Counted from the first letter of the stretch, positions 8,518 through 18,216 are shown. The stretch: 64,000 nucleotides of DNA from Thalassotalea_B piscium_A (GCA_049347715.1 CP186339.1:1116001-1180000), one strand, 5' to 3'. Numbers and translations: made by a program. Notes: generated by a model from the letters alone, not told the origin.

Positions 8518-10068
8518 ATGCGTTTGGAAATTATTTGTCAAGATCGTGTCGGTATCGCCCAAGAGGTTTTAAGGACCTTTGTTGAGCGGGAAATTGATCT
8601 TCGAGGGATTGAATTAAAACGCCCAGGACAAATTTATATTCATATTCCTGACTTAGCATTCTCAGAGTTACAGTCTTTTATGCCTCAACTACGTTTAATT
8701 GATGGTGTCATTGATGTTAAAACGACAGCTTACATGCCTTTTGAACGAGAACGGCATGAATTAGAAACCTTAATTAAAACCTTTCCAGACCCTTTCATTT
8801 CAATTGATGGTAAAGGTAATATCCGCATGCTTAACATGGTTGCATCTCGTACTATCGGGACAAGTGAAAAAGACCTTGTTGGCGAACATGTGAGTAACTG
8901 GTTAAAAGGGTTTAATTTTAGTAAGTGGTTAGACTCTAAAGAAGTGCTTGCTCAAACACACCGAATTAAAATTCAAGATGATGATTTTGTTGCTGACATC
9001 TTGCCAATACATGTGTCGGATACTGAAGGTGAACAAGTATTAGCAGGAGCAGTGCTAATCTTAAAATCTGAAGCGCGCTTAGGTCAGCAAATTAGCGCCT
9101 TTAAACAGGCAAATGAAAATAACTTTACCGGAATTCAAGCCAGTAGTGGTGCTATGCGTAAAGTGATCAGAGAAGCCAAGCGAATGGCATTACTTGACTC
9201 ATCAATGTTAATTGTAGGTGAAACAGGAACCGGTAAAGAATTAATTGCTCGCTCTTGTCATGCGGCAAGTGATAGGGCAGAACACCCTTTTATGACATTA
9301 AACTGTGCATCGCTTCCAGATGAAGCGGCAGAAACTGAATTATTTGGCGCTGGAGTTCCCGGTGGCGAAAATAGTAAACGTGGCTTATTTGAATTAGCTG
9401 ATGGCGGTACAATATTTCTTGATGAAGTCGGAGAGATGTCGCCTAAATTACAAATTAAATTATTAAGGGTGATCCAAGACGGTATTTTTAGACGAGTGGA
9501 TGATGAGAGTGAAATCTCCGTTAATGTCAGAATAATTGGTTCAACTAACCATGATTTACTCACTATGGTTTCTCAAGGACAGTTCCGAGAAGATTTATAT
9601 TACCGTTTAAATGTTTTGGGACTCAATATTCCATCATTACGAGAAAGACGCTCTGATATTATTCCTCTTGCTGAATACTTTATTACTAAGTCGGGCCAAC
9701 GTATTGGCAAAAGTGCAGTCACTTTATCTGATGACTGTAGAGAATTTATTGAACACTATCCTTGGCCTGGTAATGTTAGACAACTTGAGAATGTTTTAAT
9801 TCGAGCAGTATCATTAATGGAAGGGAATGTTGTCATGACATCTCACCTTCAATTACCCGCGTATACACGCGAACACGGCTATTTAGAACAAGAGTTTGAA
9901 GGGACTTTAGATACTGCCGTAAAAGGCTTTGAAGCTGATTTATTACGTAAGCTTTACCCTGCTTATCCAAGCACACGTCAATTAGCGAAAAAACTTGGTT
10001 TAAGCCATACAGCAATAGCTAATAAGTTAAGAGAATACGATATTAATAAAAAAACAGTAAAAATTTAG
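8518..10068 (+). CDS. tyrR: TyrR/PhhR transcriptional regulator of aromatic amino acid metabolism
   Basis: A 516-aa regulator with the TyrR architecture: N-terminal ACT-like domain (MRLEIICQDRVGIAQEVL), a PAS domain (about 80-180), AAA+ domain with Walker A GETGTGKE (234-241) and Walker B GTIFLDE (297-303), and a C-terminal Fis-type helix-turn-helix. The start was set at the ATG giving the conserved MRLE N-terminus; AAGAGG lies 8 bases upstream. An upstream GTG/ATG extension to 8482 is less likely. The loop that is GAFTGA in sigma-54 activators is degenerate here (FGAGVPGGE), as in E. coli TyrR, so it should act on sigma-70 promoters. Adjacent phhAB and two TyrR boxes support its role. Confidence 0.95.
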   Translation: MRLEIICQDRVGIAQEVLRTFVEREIDLRGIELKRPGQIYIHIPDLAFSELQSFMPQLRLIDGVIDVKTTAYMPFERERHELETLIKTFPDPFISIDGKGNIRMLNMVASRTIGTSEKDLVGEHVSNWLKGFNFSKWLDSKEVLAQTHRIKIQDDDFVADILPIHVSDTEGEQVLAGAVLILKSEARLGQQISAFKQANENNFTGIQASSGAMRKVIREAKRMALLDSSMLIVGETGTGKELIARSCHAASDRAEHPFMTLNCASLPDEAAETELFGAGVPGGENSKRGLFELADGGTIFLDEVGEMSPKLQIKLLRVIQDGIFRRVDDESEISVNVRIIGSTNHDLLTMVSQGQFREDLYYRLNVLGLNIPSLRERRSDIIPLAEYFITKSGQRIGKSAVTLSDDCREFIEHYPWPGNVRQLENVLIRAVSLMEGNVVMTSHLQLPAYTREHGYLEQEFEGTLDTAVKGFEADLLRKLYPAYPSTRQLAKKLGLSHTAIANKLREYDINKKTVKI

Positions 10069-10069
10069 C

Positions 10070-10081
10070 ACAAACGTTTGT
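10070..10081. promoter_or_regulatory. 12-bp palindrome after tyrR
   Basis: ACAAACGTTTGT immediately follows the tyrR stop, about 150 bases ahead of maiA. It could be an operator for maiA. No regulator is recognised, and chance occurrence is possible. Confidence 0.25.
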
Positions 10082-10228
10082 CTTTTCGCATAGTGTTAAG
10101 GGAATAACTCAGACAATGTTGTAAACAATAAGCGACAAAGAGGATCAAACTATAGTAGGTGAATAGTTGCGTGTTTGATTATTTTCGCTAAGATTTCAAC
10201 TTCTTTCTAGTAATTGACTTGGGTGCTT

Positions 10229-10867
10229 ATGAAACTTTATGGTTATTGGCGTTCTACCGCCGCTTATCGTGTACGTATTGCCTTAAATTTAAAAAAATTA
10301 TCATTTGAATCTATTCCTGTTCATTTAGTCAAAAATGGCGGTGAGCAACATCTTGACGATTATGACAAACTAAATCCAACGCACTTAGTCCCCAGTTTAG
10401 TTGATGATCAGCTAGTGCTTAATCAGTCCTTAGCCATCATAGATTATTTAGATGATAAATATCCAGAACATACGATATATCCCCAGACTTTAGAAACAAA
10501 AGCACAAGTAAAAGCATTGGCTTATGATATCGCCTGCGAAATTCACCCCATAAATAATTTACGTGTTCAACAGTATTTAGTAAATGAATTAGGGATCACA
10601 GAGACGCAAAAAATAGCGTGGAATCATCATTGGATGACACTTGGGTTTACAGCTATTGAAAAAAAATTAGCTCAAATGTCAGGTAAGTATTGTTTTGGGG
10701 ATACCCTTACCCTTGCTGATATCTGTCTTGTGCCTCAAGTGTACAATGCTAAACGATTTAATCTTGATCTATCAGCGTTTCCACTCATTTGTGCCATCAC
10801 GGATAGATGTAATACATTGCCTGCTTTTATCGACGCACTACCTGAAAATCAAAGCGATGCTGGTTGA
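10229..10867 (+). CDS. maiA: Maleylacetoacetate isomerase (zeta-class glutathione S-transferase)
   Basis: Isomerises maleylacetoacetate to fumarylacetoacetate with glutathione, the penultimate step of tyrosine degradation through homogentisate. The 212-aa protein starts MKLYGYWRSTAAYRVRIALN; the STAAYRVRIAL stretch corresponds to the zeta-class active-site motif (usually SSCxWRVRIAL). The C-terminal helical domain shows the GDTLTLADICLVPQV signature. The ATG at 10229 was chosen over a TTG at 10214 because it gives the conserved N-terminus. Its place after phhAB-tyrR links it to the same catabolic pathway; hpd, hmgA and fahA are not in this window. Confidence 0.93.
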   Translation: MKLYGYWRSTAAYRVRIALNLKKLSFESIPVHLVKNGGEQHLDDYDKLNPTHLVPSLVDDQLVLNQSLAIIDYLDDKYPEHTIYPQTLETKAQVKALAYDIACEIHPINNLRVQQYLVNELGITETQKIAWNHHWMTLGFTAIEKKLAQMSGKYCFGDTLTLADICLVPQVYNAKRFNLDLSAFPLICAITDRCNTLPAFIDALPENQSDAG

Positions 10868-11041
10868 TTTGTAAGCAAGATAATTGATTAAATGTATAAA
10901 AATATGAATTGCCTATTGCAACTGTATTAAAAAAGCGGTGCAATAGGTGATGCAAAATATTAAGTTACTCCCGTTCAGCGAGAATTAAATAGGTTAGCTT
11001 CTCGTCTAAATTTTTCATTTTCAACTAACGAATAGGTAAGT

Positions 11042-11920
11042 ATGGAAAATTCATCTTCAAGTAAACAGAATACGAATTCTACATGGGTGATAGTTGCGCT
11101 AGTGGTTATCCTAGCTGTTGCTGTTATTGGCTATTTTTATCAAAGTACTACACCAGAACCTGCGCCTATTGAAGTCGCTCCTATCCCCGAGTCACCTGTG
11201 GTTGTAGAAAAGCCCATTGAATATCAACCTAAAAATGAACTTCCTGTTGAGGTTGAACAACCAGAGCAAGAGAGTGCGGCAGTCGCTGAAGAAGTCGAGA
11301 TTGAACCTGAAATTGTATTACCAACTCTGGATGAAAGTGATCTTTGGATTCGAGCTAAACTCCCTGAAATTACTTGGCGAAATGAGCTATTAAAACTTAT
11401 TGTCGATGATGATATGGTGCGTCGCTTTGTTGTTTTTACCGATAACTTTGCTCGCGGTAATGTTGCTTATCAGTACAGTATTTTAGTCAAACCAACGGGA
11501 AAATTCTCTGCTAAAGAAGAGGATGTTAATGGAGAACATATACTTAAGTGGGATGAAAATGTCACAAAGCGCTTTAGTTTATACGTTGATTTACTCAGAA
11601 CGATCGATAGTGATTTACTTGTTCAATGGTACGTAGAATTAAAACCACTTATTGACGAGGCCTATAGCGAACTTGGTTATCCTGATGAAGAATTTACTGA
11701 AGTGCTACACGAGGCAATTACACGTGTGCTCGATATGGAAATACCGAAAGAAACACTTGAATTAGAAAGACCTAGCGTAATGTACAAGTTTAAAGATCAA
11801 GATATTGAATCCTTGAGTGATGCAGATAAGTTATTACTGCGAATTGGTAAGGATAACTTGCTTGTGATTAAGTCTGTTTTACTTGAGATTAACGAAAAAC
11901 TTTCAAGAACACGCGAGTAA
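11042..11920 (+). CDS. DUF3014 domain-containing membrane-anchored protein
   Basis: A 292-aa protein of unknown function. A short polar N-terminus precedes one transmembrane helix (about residues 15-33). A Pro/Glu-rich spacer (about 36-95) follows, and then a soluble domain that would sit in the periplasm and contains the conserved stretch LPEITWRNELLKLIVDDDMVRRFVVFTDNFARG (abbreviated: LPEITW...RRFVVF). This matches the DUF3014 family, common in marine gammaproteobacteria. The acyltransferase gene starts 8 bases after its stop and may be coupled. No catalytic motif is evident. Confidence 0.85.
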   Translation: MENSSSSKQNTNSTWVIVALVVILAVAVIGYFYQSTTPEPAPIEVAPIPESPVVVEKPIEYQPKNELPVEVEQPEQESAAVAEEVEIEPEIVLPTLDESDLWIRAKLPEITWRNELLKLIVDDDMVRRFVVFTDNFARGNVAYQYSILVKPTGKFSAKEEDVNGEHILKWDENVTKRFSLYVDLLRTIDSDLLVQWYVELKPLIDEAYSELGYPDEEFTEVLHEAITRVLDMEIPKETLELERPSVMYKFKDQDIESLSDADKLLLRIGKDNLLVIKSVLLEINEKLSRTRE

Positions 11921-11927
11921 GTTTTTT

Positions 11928-12509
11928 ATGTCTTTTGCTTTACCCAAAAAAATACCTAAGCGAGACAATCAAATTATTAGTCGTTTTTCAACCAAGCTTC
12001 TCCATTGGCTTGGTTGGAAAATAGAAGGGCAGCTGCCCAATCGCCACCAATTTATCATTGCTGTGGCTCCTCACACATCGAACTGGGACTTTTTTTTAGG
12101 GATCCTAGTCATGTTCAAACTACAACTTAACATCAAATTTCTAGGTAAACATAGTATTTTTGTATGGCCAGTTAAAGGGTTATTAACCTCGCTTGGCGGC
12201 ATACCGGTGAATCGTGGCCATCGACATGGCGTTGTTGGGCAAATGGTTGAATATTTTGAGCAGAAAGAGCCTTTAGTACTCGCTTTAGCGCCAGAAGGAA
12301 CTCGGAGTAAAGTTCCACAATGGAAAACAGGTTTTCTTCAAATTGCTTTTCAAGCTAAAGTTCCTGTTGTACCAATTGCATTCGATTTTGCTACAAAAAA
12401 AATTATTATCATGGAAGAAGTCACTGTAAATGGAGATATAGAACAAGCAAGAATCGATTTTCAGCAACTATTTACCCATGTTTGTGCAAAAAATCCTCAC
12501 TTAGCCTAA
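11928..12509 (+). CDS. PlsC-like 1-acyl-sn-glycerol-3-phosphate acyltransferase family protein
   Basis: A 193-aa member of the lysophosphatidic-acid acyltransferase superfamily. The catalytic HX4D box is HTSNWD (about residues 44-49), and the acceptor-binding block is APEGTRSK (about 117-124), followed by a proline-containing VPVVPIAFD segment. It probably transfers an acyl chain at the cytoplasmic face of the inner membrane; exact acceptor is unknown. It is shorter than PlsC of E. coli (245 aa) and lacks clear N-terminal membrane helices. The ATG at 11928 fits better than an upstream ATG at 11883, which lies inside the DUF3014 gene. Confidence 0.85.
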   Translation: MSFALPKKIPKRDNQIISRFSTKLLHWLGWKIEGQLPNRHQFIIAVAPHTSNWDFFLGILVMFKLQLNIKFLGKHSIFVWPVKGLLTSLGGIPVNRGHRHGVVGQMVEYFEQKEPLVLALAPEGTRSKVPQWKTGFLQIAFQAKVPVVPIAFDFATKKIIIMEEVTVNGDIEQARIDFQQLFTHVCAKNPHLA

Positions 12510-12585
12510 TAACACTGATTTGCCACTTGCAACCGGCTTAGGTATTAGCGATAATCTGCGCGGCTATTAAATATAGCTCATCTAT

Positions 12586-12699
12586 GGTGACCCTTTCGGT
12601 CCCCTCGCAATGATACTCTGTGAACTCGGCCAGGTCCGGAAGGAAGCAACCGCAGCAGACGACTCATGTGCCGAGGTGTGGCTGGGAGGGTTGCCACCC
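12586..12699 (+). ncRNA. ffs: Bacterial small signal recognition particle RNA (4.5S RNA)
   Basis: The highly conserved SRP domain is present: CAGGTCCGGAAGGAAGCAA near 12631-12649, followed by CGCAGCAGACGAC and GTGCCGAGGTGTGGCTGGGAGGG (split motif). The ends GGTG...CCCT and AGGG...CACC can pair to close the long hairpin. This gives an RNA of about 114 nt, the size of E. coli 4.5S RNA. It binds Ffh for co-translational targeting. The exact ends are estimated from pairing. Confidence 0.96.
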
Positions 12700-13164
12700 A
12701 ATCTAATTTAATCCATGACTTACACATCTTTTTAGCTTTTTGCTACATGACGGCTCTATGCTCGCTACAAATATTCCTTATCTTTATTGTCTAAATGGTA
12801 TTTATTACTATCGTAATCAATCTATTTGAAAATCTTTAAGAATGCGCTGTAAGAAAAAAAATTTATCCTACTTACTCTTTTTCTATCTGGTCTTGTTTGC
12901 ATTTGAAGTACAGCTCTATCGGTTATTATTATTGTGATCAAAGTCACCGTTAATATAGGTATTATCTTAACGGTGAGGCAATTTTGACTTAATTAACAAC
13001 GTATGGAAATTTCTGTCAGGGGGACATTTTTGATGTGCCTGTCGTTATTATTTTACGAATAAAGAGTTATTACTTTAAAAAAAGTGAAAAAATAACAAAA
13101 CTTAAATCGCTATTTAAAAAAGCAAGTGCTAACTTTATGTTACTAAAAGATAGCTCAACTCAGC
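12700..13164. other. Long intergenic region between ffs and the SLC13 carrier
   Basis: No convincing ORF on either strand. The region is very AT-rich and contains one strong inverted repeat, TCACCGTTAA-N13-TTAACGGTGA (12944-12976). The repeat could be a terminator for an unseen transcript, an operator, or part of a leader for the carrier gene. Confidence 0.6.
12944..12976. promoter_or_regulatory. 10-bp perfect inverted repeat
   Basis: TCACCGTTAA and TTAACGGTGA separated by 13 bases, about 190 bases before the SLC13-family gene. The trailing GGCAATTTT makes it a possible weak terminator. An operator is equally possible. Confidence 0.45.
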
Positions 13165-15030
13165 GTGAGCTTAACAAAACTGTTTAAGATAGAGTTTAAT
13201 TTGAATATTCCAGATATCCCTAATAATCACGCACTTGCGATGTTACTTATTACTGTTGTTGCGTTATATTTTTTTCGTCGTGACGACATTCCACTAGAAA
13301 CCTCTTCATTAGCTGTATTAGTTATTTTATGTTTAGTGTTTACTGTTTTTCCATTTGAGGTAGATGGTAAGCATCTAGAACCAGCATCGTTGTTTTTCGG
13401 TTTTGGTCATGAAGCCTTAGTGACAGTATGTGCTTTAATGATTATCGGGCATGCACTTGTTCGAACGGGGGCCTTGGTACCCGTGGGGCGAAGTTTGGCT
13501 AAGCTTTGGAAGATTAGTCCGGCGTTATCCTTACTGATAACCCTTATTATTGCTGGCGCGTTGAGCGCTTTTGTTAATAACACACCGATTGTTGTGCTGC
13601 TGTTGCCTATTTTAACGAATGTGGCACTTCGTACCAATACGGATACTTCTCCTATGCTATTACCTATGGGGCTGGCAACGTTAGTGGGTGGAATGACAAC
13701 TACCATAGGTACTTCAACAAACTTATTAGTTGTGAGTGTGGCAAGTGATATGGGACTGCCTAGAATGGGCATGTTCGACTTTAGCTTACCTGCGGTTATT
13801 GCCGCTACTATTGCTGTTGCGTATCTTTGGATTGTTGCGCCTAAACTTTTACCGAAAAGATCACCGTCATTACCTGATACCTCACCTCGACTTTTTAGCG
13901 CTTATTTAAATATTAACGAAGATAGTGTTGCTGTTGGAAAATCGGTGTCAGAAGTTTTGAAATTGACAGATGATCAGATGAATATAGAGTCTATTCAGCG
14001 GAGTCCTGATTATCGAAATATTGTTTCTTTACCTGATACTATTTTAAAAGAGGGAGATCGCATACACGTAAAAGATTATCCTGATCAACTCAAAGAGTTT
14101 GAATCTGTGCTTCATGCTACTCTTTTTTCTGGCAGTCATAAGGTAGACGATGACAACCCACTAAATGCTGAAAAACAAATGTTAGCTGAAATTGTTGTGA
14201 TTCAAGCATCTGGATTAGTTGGTAAAACATTAAAACAAGTTCAATTTGCCAAACGTTATGGTATTTCTGTTATTGCATTGCATAGAGACGGTAAAGCTAT
14301 GGATATTGGCCGTAAAAGTTTAGGTCATATCACTATTTTTACTGGGGATGTGTTATTAGTTCAAGGTGACGGTGAACAAATTGCAGAGTTAAAAGAAAGT
14401 CGAGGTTTTTTAATTATCGATGGGGCGTCAGATCTGCCACAATCTAAAAAAGCACCGGTTGCCTTGTCTATATTATTTGTTGTTGTCTTTCTTGCTGCTA
14501 TAGGTGTATTACCTATCGCTATTAGTTCCATGTGTGGTGTCTTAGTTTTATTGGCGACTAAATGTTTAGATTGGGGAGAAGTGTCATCTGCCTTAAGTAG
14601 CCAAGTGGTACTGATTGTTGTTGCTTCTTTAGCTTTAGGCTCTGCAATGATGCAAACAGGAGGGGCTGAATATATCGCACAGCTGTTTGTTGCTTTAGCA
14701 TTTGATTTACCTCCTGCGGGGATACTATCAGCATTAATGTTGTTGCTAGCTCTGTTAACGAATATTGTTTCAAATAATGCTGCTGCGGTTATTGGTACAC
14801 CTATAGCCATCTCAGTAGCAAGTCAGCTAAATGTGCCCGTTGAACCTTTTATTCTTGCGGTGTTATTTGGCGCTAATTTAAGTTATGCCACGCCTATGGC
14901 ATACAAAACCAATATATTAGTAATGAATGCTGGAGGATATCAATTTTCTGACTTTATCAAAGTTGGGGTGCCATTAATTCTATTAATGTGGGTTACCTTG
15001 TCATTTCTACTGAGTTGGTTATATCTATAA
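13165..15030 (+). CDS. SLC13-family permease with two TrkA-C (RCK_C) domains
   Basis: A 621-aa inner-membrane carrier of the divalent anion:Na+ symporter (SLC13/CitMHS-like) type. Hydrophobic helices fill residues 20-230 and 430-621. Between them lie two soluble TrkA-C/RCK_C repeats (about 240-320 and 325-400), the second containing VIQASGLVGKTLKQVQFAKRYG (abbreviated VVIQASGL...RYG). The transport motifs NNTPIVVLLLP and SNNAAAVIGTPIA occupy equivalent positions in the two halves, reflecting the inverted-repeat fold. Substrate (sulfate, dicarboxylate or other) cannot be told. The start is uncertain: GTG at 13165 has no clear ribosome-binding site, and TTG at 13201 would give the more usual MNIPDIPNNHALA N-terminus. 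Confidence 0.88.
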   Translation: MSLTKLFKIEFNLNIPDIPNNHALAMLLITVVALYFFRRDDIPLETSSLAVLVILCLVFTVFPFEVDGKHLEPASLFFGFGHEALVTVCALMIIGHALVRTGALVPVGRSLAKLWKISPALSLLITLIIAGALSAFVNNTPIVVLLLPILTNVALRTNTDTSPMLLPMGLATLVGGMTTTIGTSTNLLVVSVASDMGLPRMGMFDFSLPAVIAATIAVAYLWIVAPKLLPKRSPSLPDTSPRLFSAYLNINEDSVAVGKSVSEVLKLTDDQMNIESIQRSPDYRNIVSLPDTILKEGDRIHVKDYPDQLKEFESVLHATLFSGSHKVDDDNPLNAEKQMLAEIVVIQASGLVGKTLKQVQFAKRYGISVIALHRDGKAMDIGRKSLGHITIFTGDVLLVQGDGEQIAELKESRGFLIIDGASDLPQSKKAPVALSILFVVVFLAAIGVLPIAISSMCGVLVLLATKCLDWGEVSSALSSQVVLIVVASLALGSAMMQTGGAEYIAQLFVALAFDLPPAGILSALMLLLALLTNIVSNNAAAVIGTPIAISVASQLNVPVEPFILAVLFGANLSYATPMAYKTNILVMNAGGYQFSDFIKVGVPLILLMWVTLSFLLSWLYL

Positions 15031-15097
15031 TTTGTTTAGCGTCTGTTATCACTCAGGTTATTTGAGTAAAGGTAAGTGTGATAACTTGATTAAAGTG

Positions 15098-15140
15098 AAG
15101 GATACATAAAAAAAAGTAACTTATTTTTTTTAGTATCCTT
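15098..15140. terminator. Strong AT-rich hairpin after the SLC13 gene
   Basis: AAGGATAC (15098-15105) pairs with GTATCCTT (15133-15140), and TAAAAAAAA (15107-15115) pairs with TTTTTTTTA (15124-15132), around a short loop. It can act as a terminator in either direction. It lies between the carrier gene and ilvE. Confidence 0.6.
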
Positions 15141-15295
15141 TCATTTAACTAGTATTTCTAAACCAAATTCTGCATTTTCAATGAAGTTATAATTATTATT
15201 ACTTTTTATCAATAAAACCCTTATTTTAGTTATGGTTAAACACTACCTATTTGTCATATAATATCGGCAAAGTAAACCACATAAAAGAGATTACA

Positions 15296-16297
15296 ATGGC
15301 TGCGTTTGGTACTGTATTTATGCCTCGAATGATTCAAGCTGCTTTTACCGATAATGCTTGGGGTGAAAGTAAAATAGTTCCTTCAGATAAAATTGAATTA
15401 CATCCAGGAGCGCATGTACTTCATTATTCAAGCACGTGTTTTGAGGGGTTAAAAGCTTTTCGTCATGAAGATGGCTCTGTTTACCTTTTTCGGATGGATG
15501 CAAATATTGAGCGGATGAAACAAAGCTCAAAATTATTAAGCTTGCCTGACTTTGAAGCACCGATGCTGAAAAAAATGATCATTGATATTGTGCGTGAATT
15601 TGCAGATGAAACGCCTTTACCTCCTGGCTCTATGTATGTACGACCCACTCACATCGGTACTGAAGCAGCGATTGGTAAAGCGGCTGTTCCGTCACTAACG
15701 TCATTATTATATGTATTGCTATCACCAGTGGGAGATTACTTTGCTGGCGGTTCAACGTCATTGCGTATTCTACTTGAAGAAAATGGCATGCGTTGTGCCC
15801 CCCATATGGGAATGGTGAAAAGTGGTGGTAATTATGCGAGTGCGTTAGCCCCTATTTCAGCAGCACGAGAAAAGCATCAAGCCGATCAAATCTTATTTTG
15901 TCCTGGTGGCGATGTTCAAGAGACAGGTGCTGCAAACTTTATTTTGATCGATGGTAATGAAATTATTACCAAAGCACTTGATAGCACGTTTTTACATGGT
16001 GTTACCCGACATAGTATATTAACGATTGCTAGAGATTTAGGGATGACAGTGACAGAACGTGATTTTACTGTCACGGAGTTGCTAGAGCGATCAGCTAAAC
16101 CAGGCACAGAAGCCGCACTTTCTGGCACAGCAGCCGTGCTAACACCCGTAGGTACTTTTATACATAACGATAAAGAGTATAAAGTAGGCACAGGTGAAGC
16201 TGGACCGACAACAATCAAGTTGCGACAAGCATTAAATGACATTCAATGGGGTAAAGCAGAAGATACCCATGGTTGGTTAACTAAAGTCGAAGGTTAG
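15296..16297 (+). CDS. ilvE: Branched-chain amino acid aminotransferase
   Basis: A 333-aa fold-type IV PLP enzyme that interconverts Leu/Ile/Val and their 2-oxo acids with 2-oxoglutarate. The Schiff-base lysine is Lys175 in GMVKSGGNYA. The downstream CPGGDVQETGAANFILI block carries the glutamate that contacts the PLP pyridine nitrogen. SGTAAVLTPVG near the C-terminus is the phosphate-binding region. Length and motifs fit the longer (about 330-360 aa) BCAT group rather than the 309-aa E. coli IlvE type. The ATG at 15296, with AAAGAGA upstream, is preferred over the TTG/ATG extension at 15251. It appears monocistronic. Confidence 0.92.
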   Translation: MAAFGTVFMPRMIQAAFTDNAWGESKIVPSDKIELHPGAHVLHYSSTCFEGLKAFRHEDGSVYLFRMDANIERMKQSSKLLSLPDFEAPMLKKMIIDIVREFADETPLPPGSMYVRPTHIGTEAAIGKAAVPSLTSLLYVLLSPVGDYFAGGSTSLRILLEENGMRCAPHMGMVKSGGNYASALAPISAAREKHQADQILFCPGGDVQETGAANFILIDGNEIITKALDSTFLHGVTRHSILTIARDLGMTVTERDFTVTELLERSAKPGTEAALSGTAAVLTPVGTFIHNDKEYKVGTGEAGPTTIKLRQALNDIQWGKAEDTHGWLTKVEG

Positions 16298-16312
16298 TTT
16301 CTATTAAATTTT

Positions 16313-16346
16313 CAGCTTCCTATTGTTTTAATTTTTTAGGAAGCTG
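16313..16346 (+). terminator. Hairpin after ilvE
   Basis: CAGCTTCCTA (16313-16322) and TAGGAAGCTG (16337-16346) form a perfect 10-bp stem around a T-rich 14-base loop. It begins 15 bases after the stop, followed by GTTATTTT. A probable terminator with a weak T-tract. Confidence 0.6.
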
Positions 16347-16554
16347 GTTATTTTCCTCAATTGGTTTTAAAGCCCGCTTACTCAATATCTAATCTTATTA
16401 ACCTGTTTCAGTGTTTAACTGAAGTAAAGGTTGCATCATTATTAATTTCAAATACAGCAGTACATACTGTTATACTGCGCACTTATAACACGCTTTAACT
16501 TTCTAACAATGTTAAAGACGTATTGTTATTTTTTATCTCTGAGGTTCAGTCTTA

Positions 16555-17754
16555 ATGTCATTTTCAACTTTCAATCTATGTGAGCCGCTTTTACGAGCTA
16601 TATCTGAATCAGGATATTCTGAACCTACGGCTATTCAATCTAGGGCTATTCCTGAGATTCTAGCGGGTAAAGATATTATTGCAGCAGCCCAAACCGGTAC
16701 AGGTAAAACAGCAAGCTTTGCTTTACCTATATTACATAAATTGAGCCCATTTTTTACAGGAAAAGAACGTAAATTACGGGGTAAACGTATTCGAGCCTTG
16801 ATTTTAACGCCAACACGAGAATTAGCCTCGCAGGTTGAACAAAGTATTGCTGAGTATGGCAAGTATTTAGACCTTAATTCGATGGCAATGTATGGCGGTA
16901 TCGATATGGACGCTCAGAAACAAAGTTTAATCTGGGGCGTTGATATTGTTGTTGCCACACCAGGACGTTTGTTAGATATGGCACACCAACGGGCATTACA
17001 TTTTGATGAGTTAGAGGTGCTCGTTTTAGATGAAGCCGATAGAATGCTTGATATGGGCTTTATTGACGACATTAATAAAATTATTGAACGTTTACCAAAG
17101 GAAAGACAAAACTTATTATTTTCAGCGACTATTTCTCAAAATGTAAGAGCATTAGCTAAAAGGGCGATTAATGACGACGCGGTAGAAATAACCATTAAGT
17201 CGAATAGTGCAACCACGGCTAAGATAGATCAATGGCTTGTGACGGTGGACAAAGGTAATAAATCAGCGCTATTAAGTTATTTGATTAAAGAACAAGCATG
17301 GGATCAAGCACTGATCTTTATAGAAACAAAACATGGCGCTGCTAAATTAGTTTCTCAACTAGAGAAACGCGGGATTCATGCCGAGTCTATTCATAGCGGA
17401 AGAACACAGGCGGTAAGAGAGCAAATACTAGCCGATTTCAAATCAGGTAAAATTAAATTTTTAGTCGCCACAGCGATAGCGGCTCGTGGTATTGATATTG
17501 ATGATTTAACGCGAGTTGTTAACTACGATTTACCTGACCAAGCTGATGACTATATTCATCGCATAGGACGAACAGGGCGAGCGGGAGCAAGTGGTGAAGC
17601 TATTTCATTCGTGGCAAAAGATAATTTTAGAAACCTTTGCGCTATTGAAAGTCGACTTGGTCATGTTATTGTTCGCAAAGAGTTTGATGAGTTCCCTGTA
17701 AAAAAAGTCGTCCCTATTTCTATTTTAAACTTTGTACCTAAACATAAACGCTAG
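16555..17754 (+). CDS. DEAD-box ATP-dependent RNA helicase, RhlE-like
   Basis: A 399-aa RNA helicase with all the family motifs: Q motif (PTAIQSRAIP), motif I AQTGTGKT (45-52), Ia PTRELA, Ib TPGR, II DEAD (159-162), III SAT, and VI HRIGRTGR in the second RecA domain. The N-terminus MSFSTFNLCEPLLRAISESGY resembles RhlE. It has almost no C-terminal extension beyond the helicase core, so it lacks the basic RGG/lysine-rich tail of many cold-adaptation helicases. Likely roles are RNA remodelling in ribosome assembly or decay. The gene name is left open because RhlE-group paralogues are several per genome in this lineage. Confidence 0.93.
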   Translation: MSFSTFNLCEPLLRAISESGYSEPTAIQSRAIPEILAGKDIIAAAQTGTGKTASFALPILHKLSPFFTGKERKLRGKRIRALILTPTRELASQVEQSIAEYGKYLDLNSMAMYGGIDMDAQKQSLIWGVDIVVATPGRLLDMAHQRALHFDELEVLVLDEADRMLDMGFIDDINKIIERLPKERQNLLFSATISQNVRALAKRAINDDAVEITIKSNSATTAKIDQWLVTVDKGNKSALLSYLIKEQAWDQALIFIETKHGAAKLVSQLEKRGIHAESIHSGRTQAVREQILADFKSGKIKFLVATAIAARGIDIDDLTRVVNYDLPDQADDYIHRIGRTGRAGASGEAISFVAKDNFRNLCAIESRLGHVIVRKEFDEFPVKKVVPISILNFVPKHKR

Positions 17755-17791
17755 GTACCCATTTTTATAAATCAACAAGTAAGGTGTATTA

Positions 17792-18043
17792 ATGAACCCT
17801 GTTATTGCAATATTAAAAGAACATAATGTGACAGATGAACAAATAAAAGAGGTTTTTCAGGCACTCACTGAAAACCCTATTATGGCGATGAACACAGTTC
17901 AGCAACTTGGTATTCCACAAGAAAAATTACAATCGTTAATGATGTTATTAATGCAAAACCCTGACTTAATTAAAGAAGCGGTTGATGAACTAGGGTTAGA
18001 TTTTTCAAAAGTAGAACAAGCAAAATATAAATTACAATCGTAA
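17792..18043 (+). CDS. DUF2999 family small protein
   Basis: An 83-aa, predicted all-helical soluble protein matching the DUF2999 family of Vibrio/Shewanella-type bacteria (MNPVIAILKEHNV...). The central helices are rich in Met and Leu (MMLLMQNPDLIKEAVDELGLDFSKVEQAK, split here). A good AAGGTG ribosome-binding site precedes the ATG. It follows the helicase by 37 bases and could share its transcript. Function is unknown. Confidence 0.8.
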   Translation: MNPVIAILKEHNVTDEQIKEVFQALTENPIMAMNTVQQLGIPQEKLQSLMMLLMQNPDLIKEAVDELGLDFSKVEQAKYKLQS

Positions 18044-18216
18044 TTTATCACGCAAGTTATTGCCGATAGTGCATATTTATTATTAGGGTATGAGCAATGC
18101 CCTAATATCCCATTGCGTATTTAGTACAAACGACCTTGCACTATGTTTATAACCTCAGTATCCTACGCGACTTTTTACAGGCATTATCTCAATTGGCTAT
18201 AAGGGGTTGAATATTG

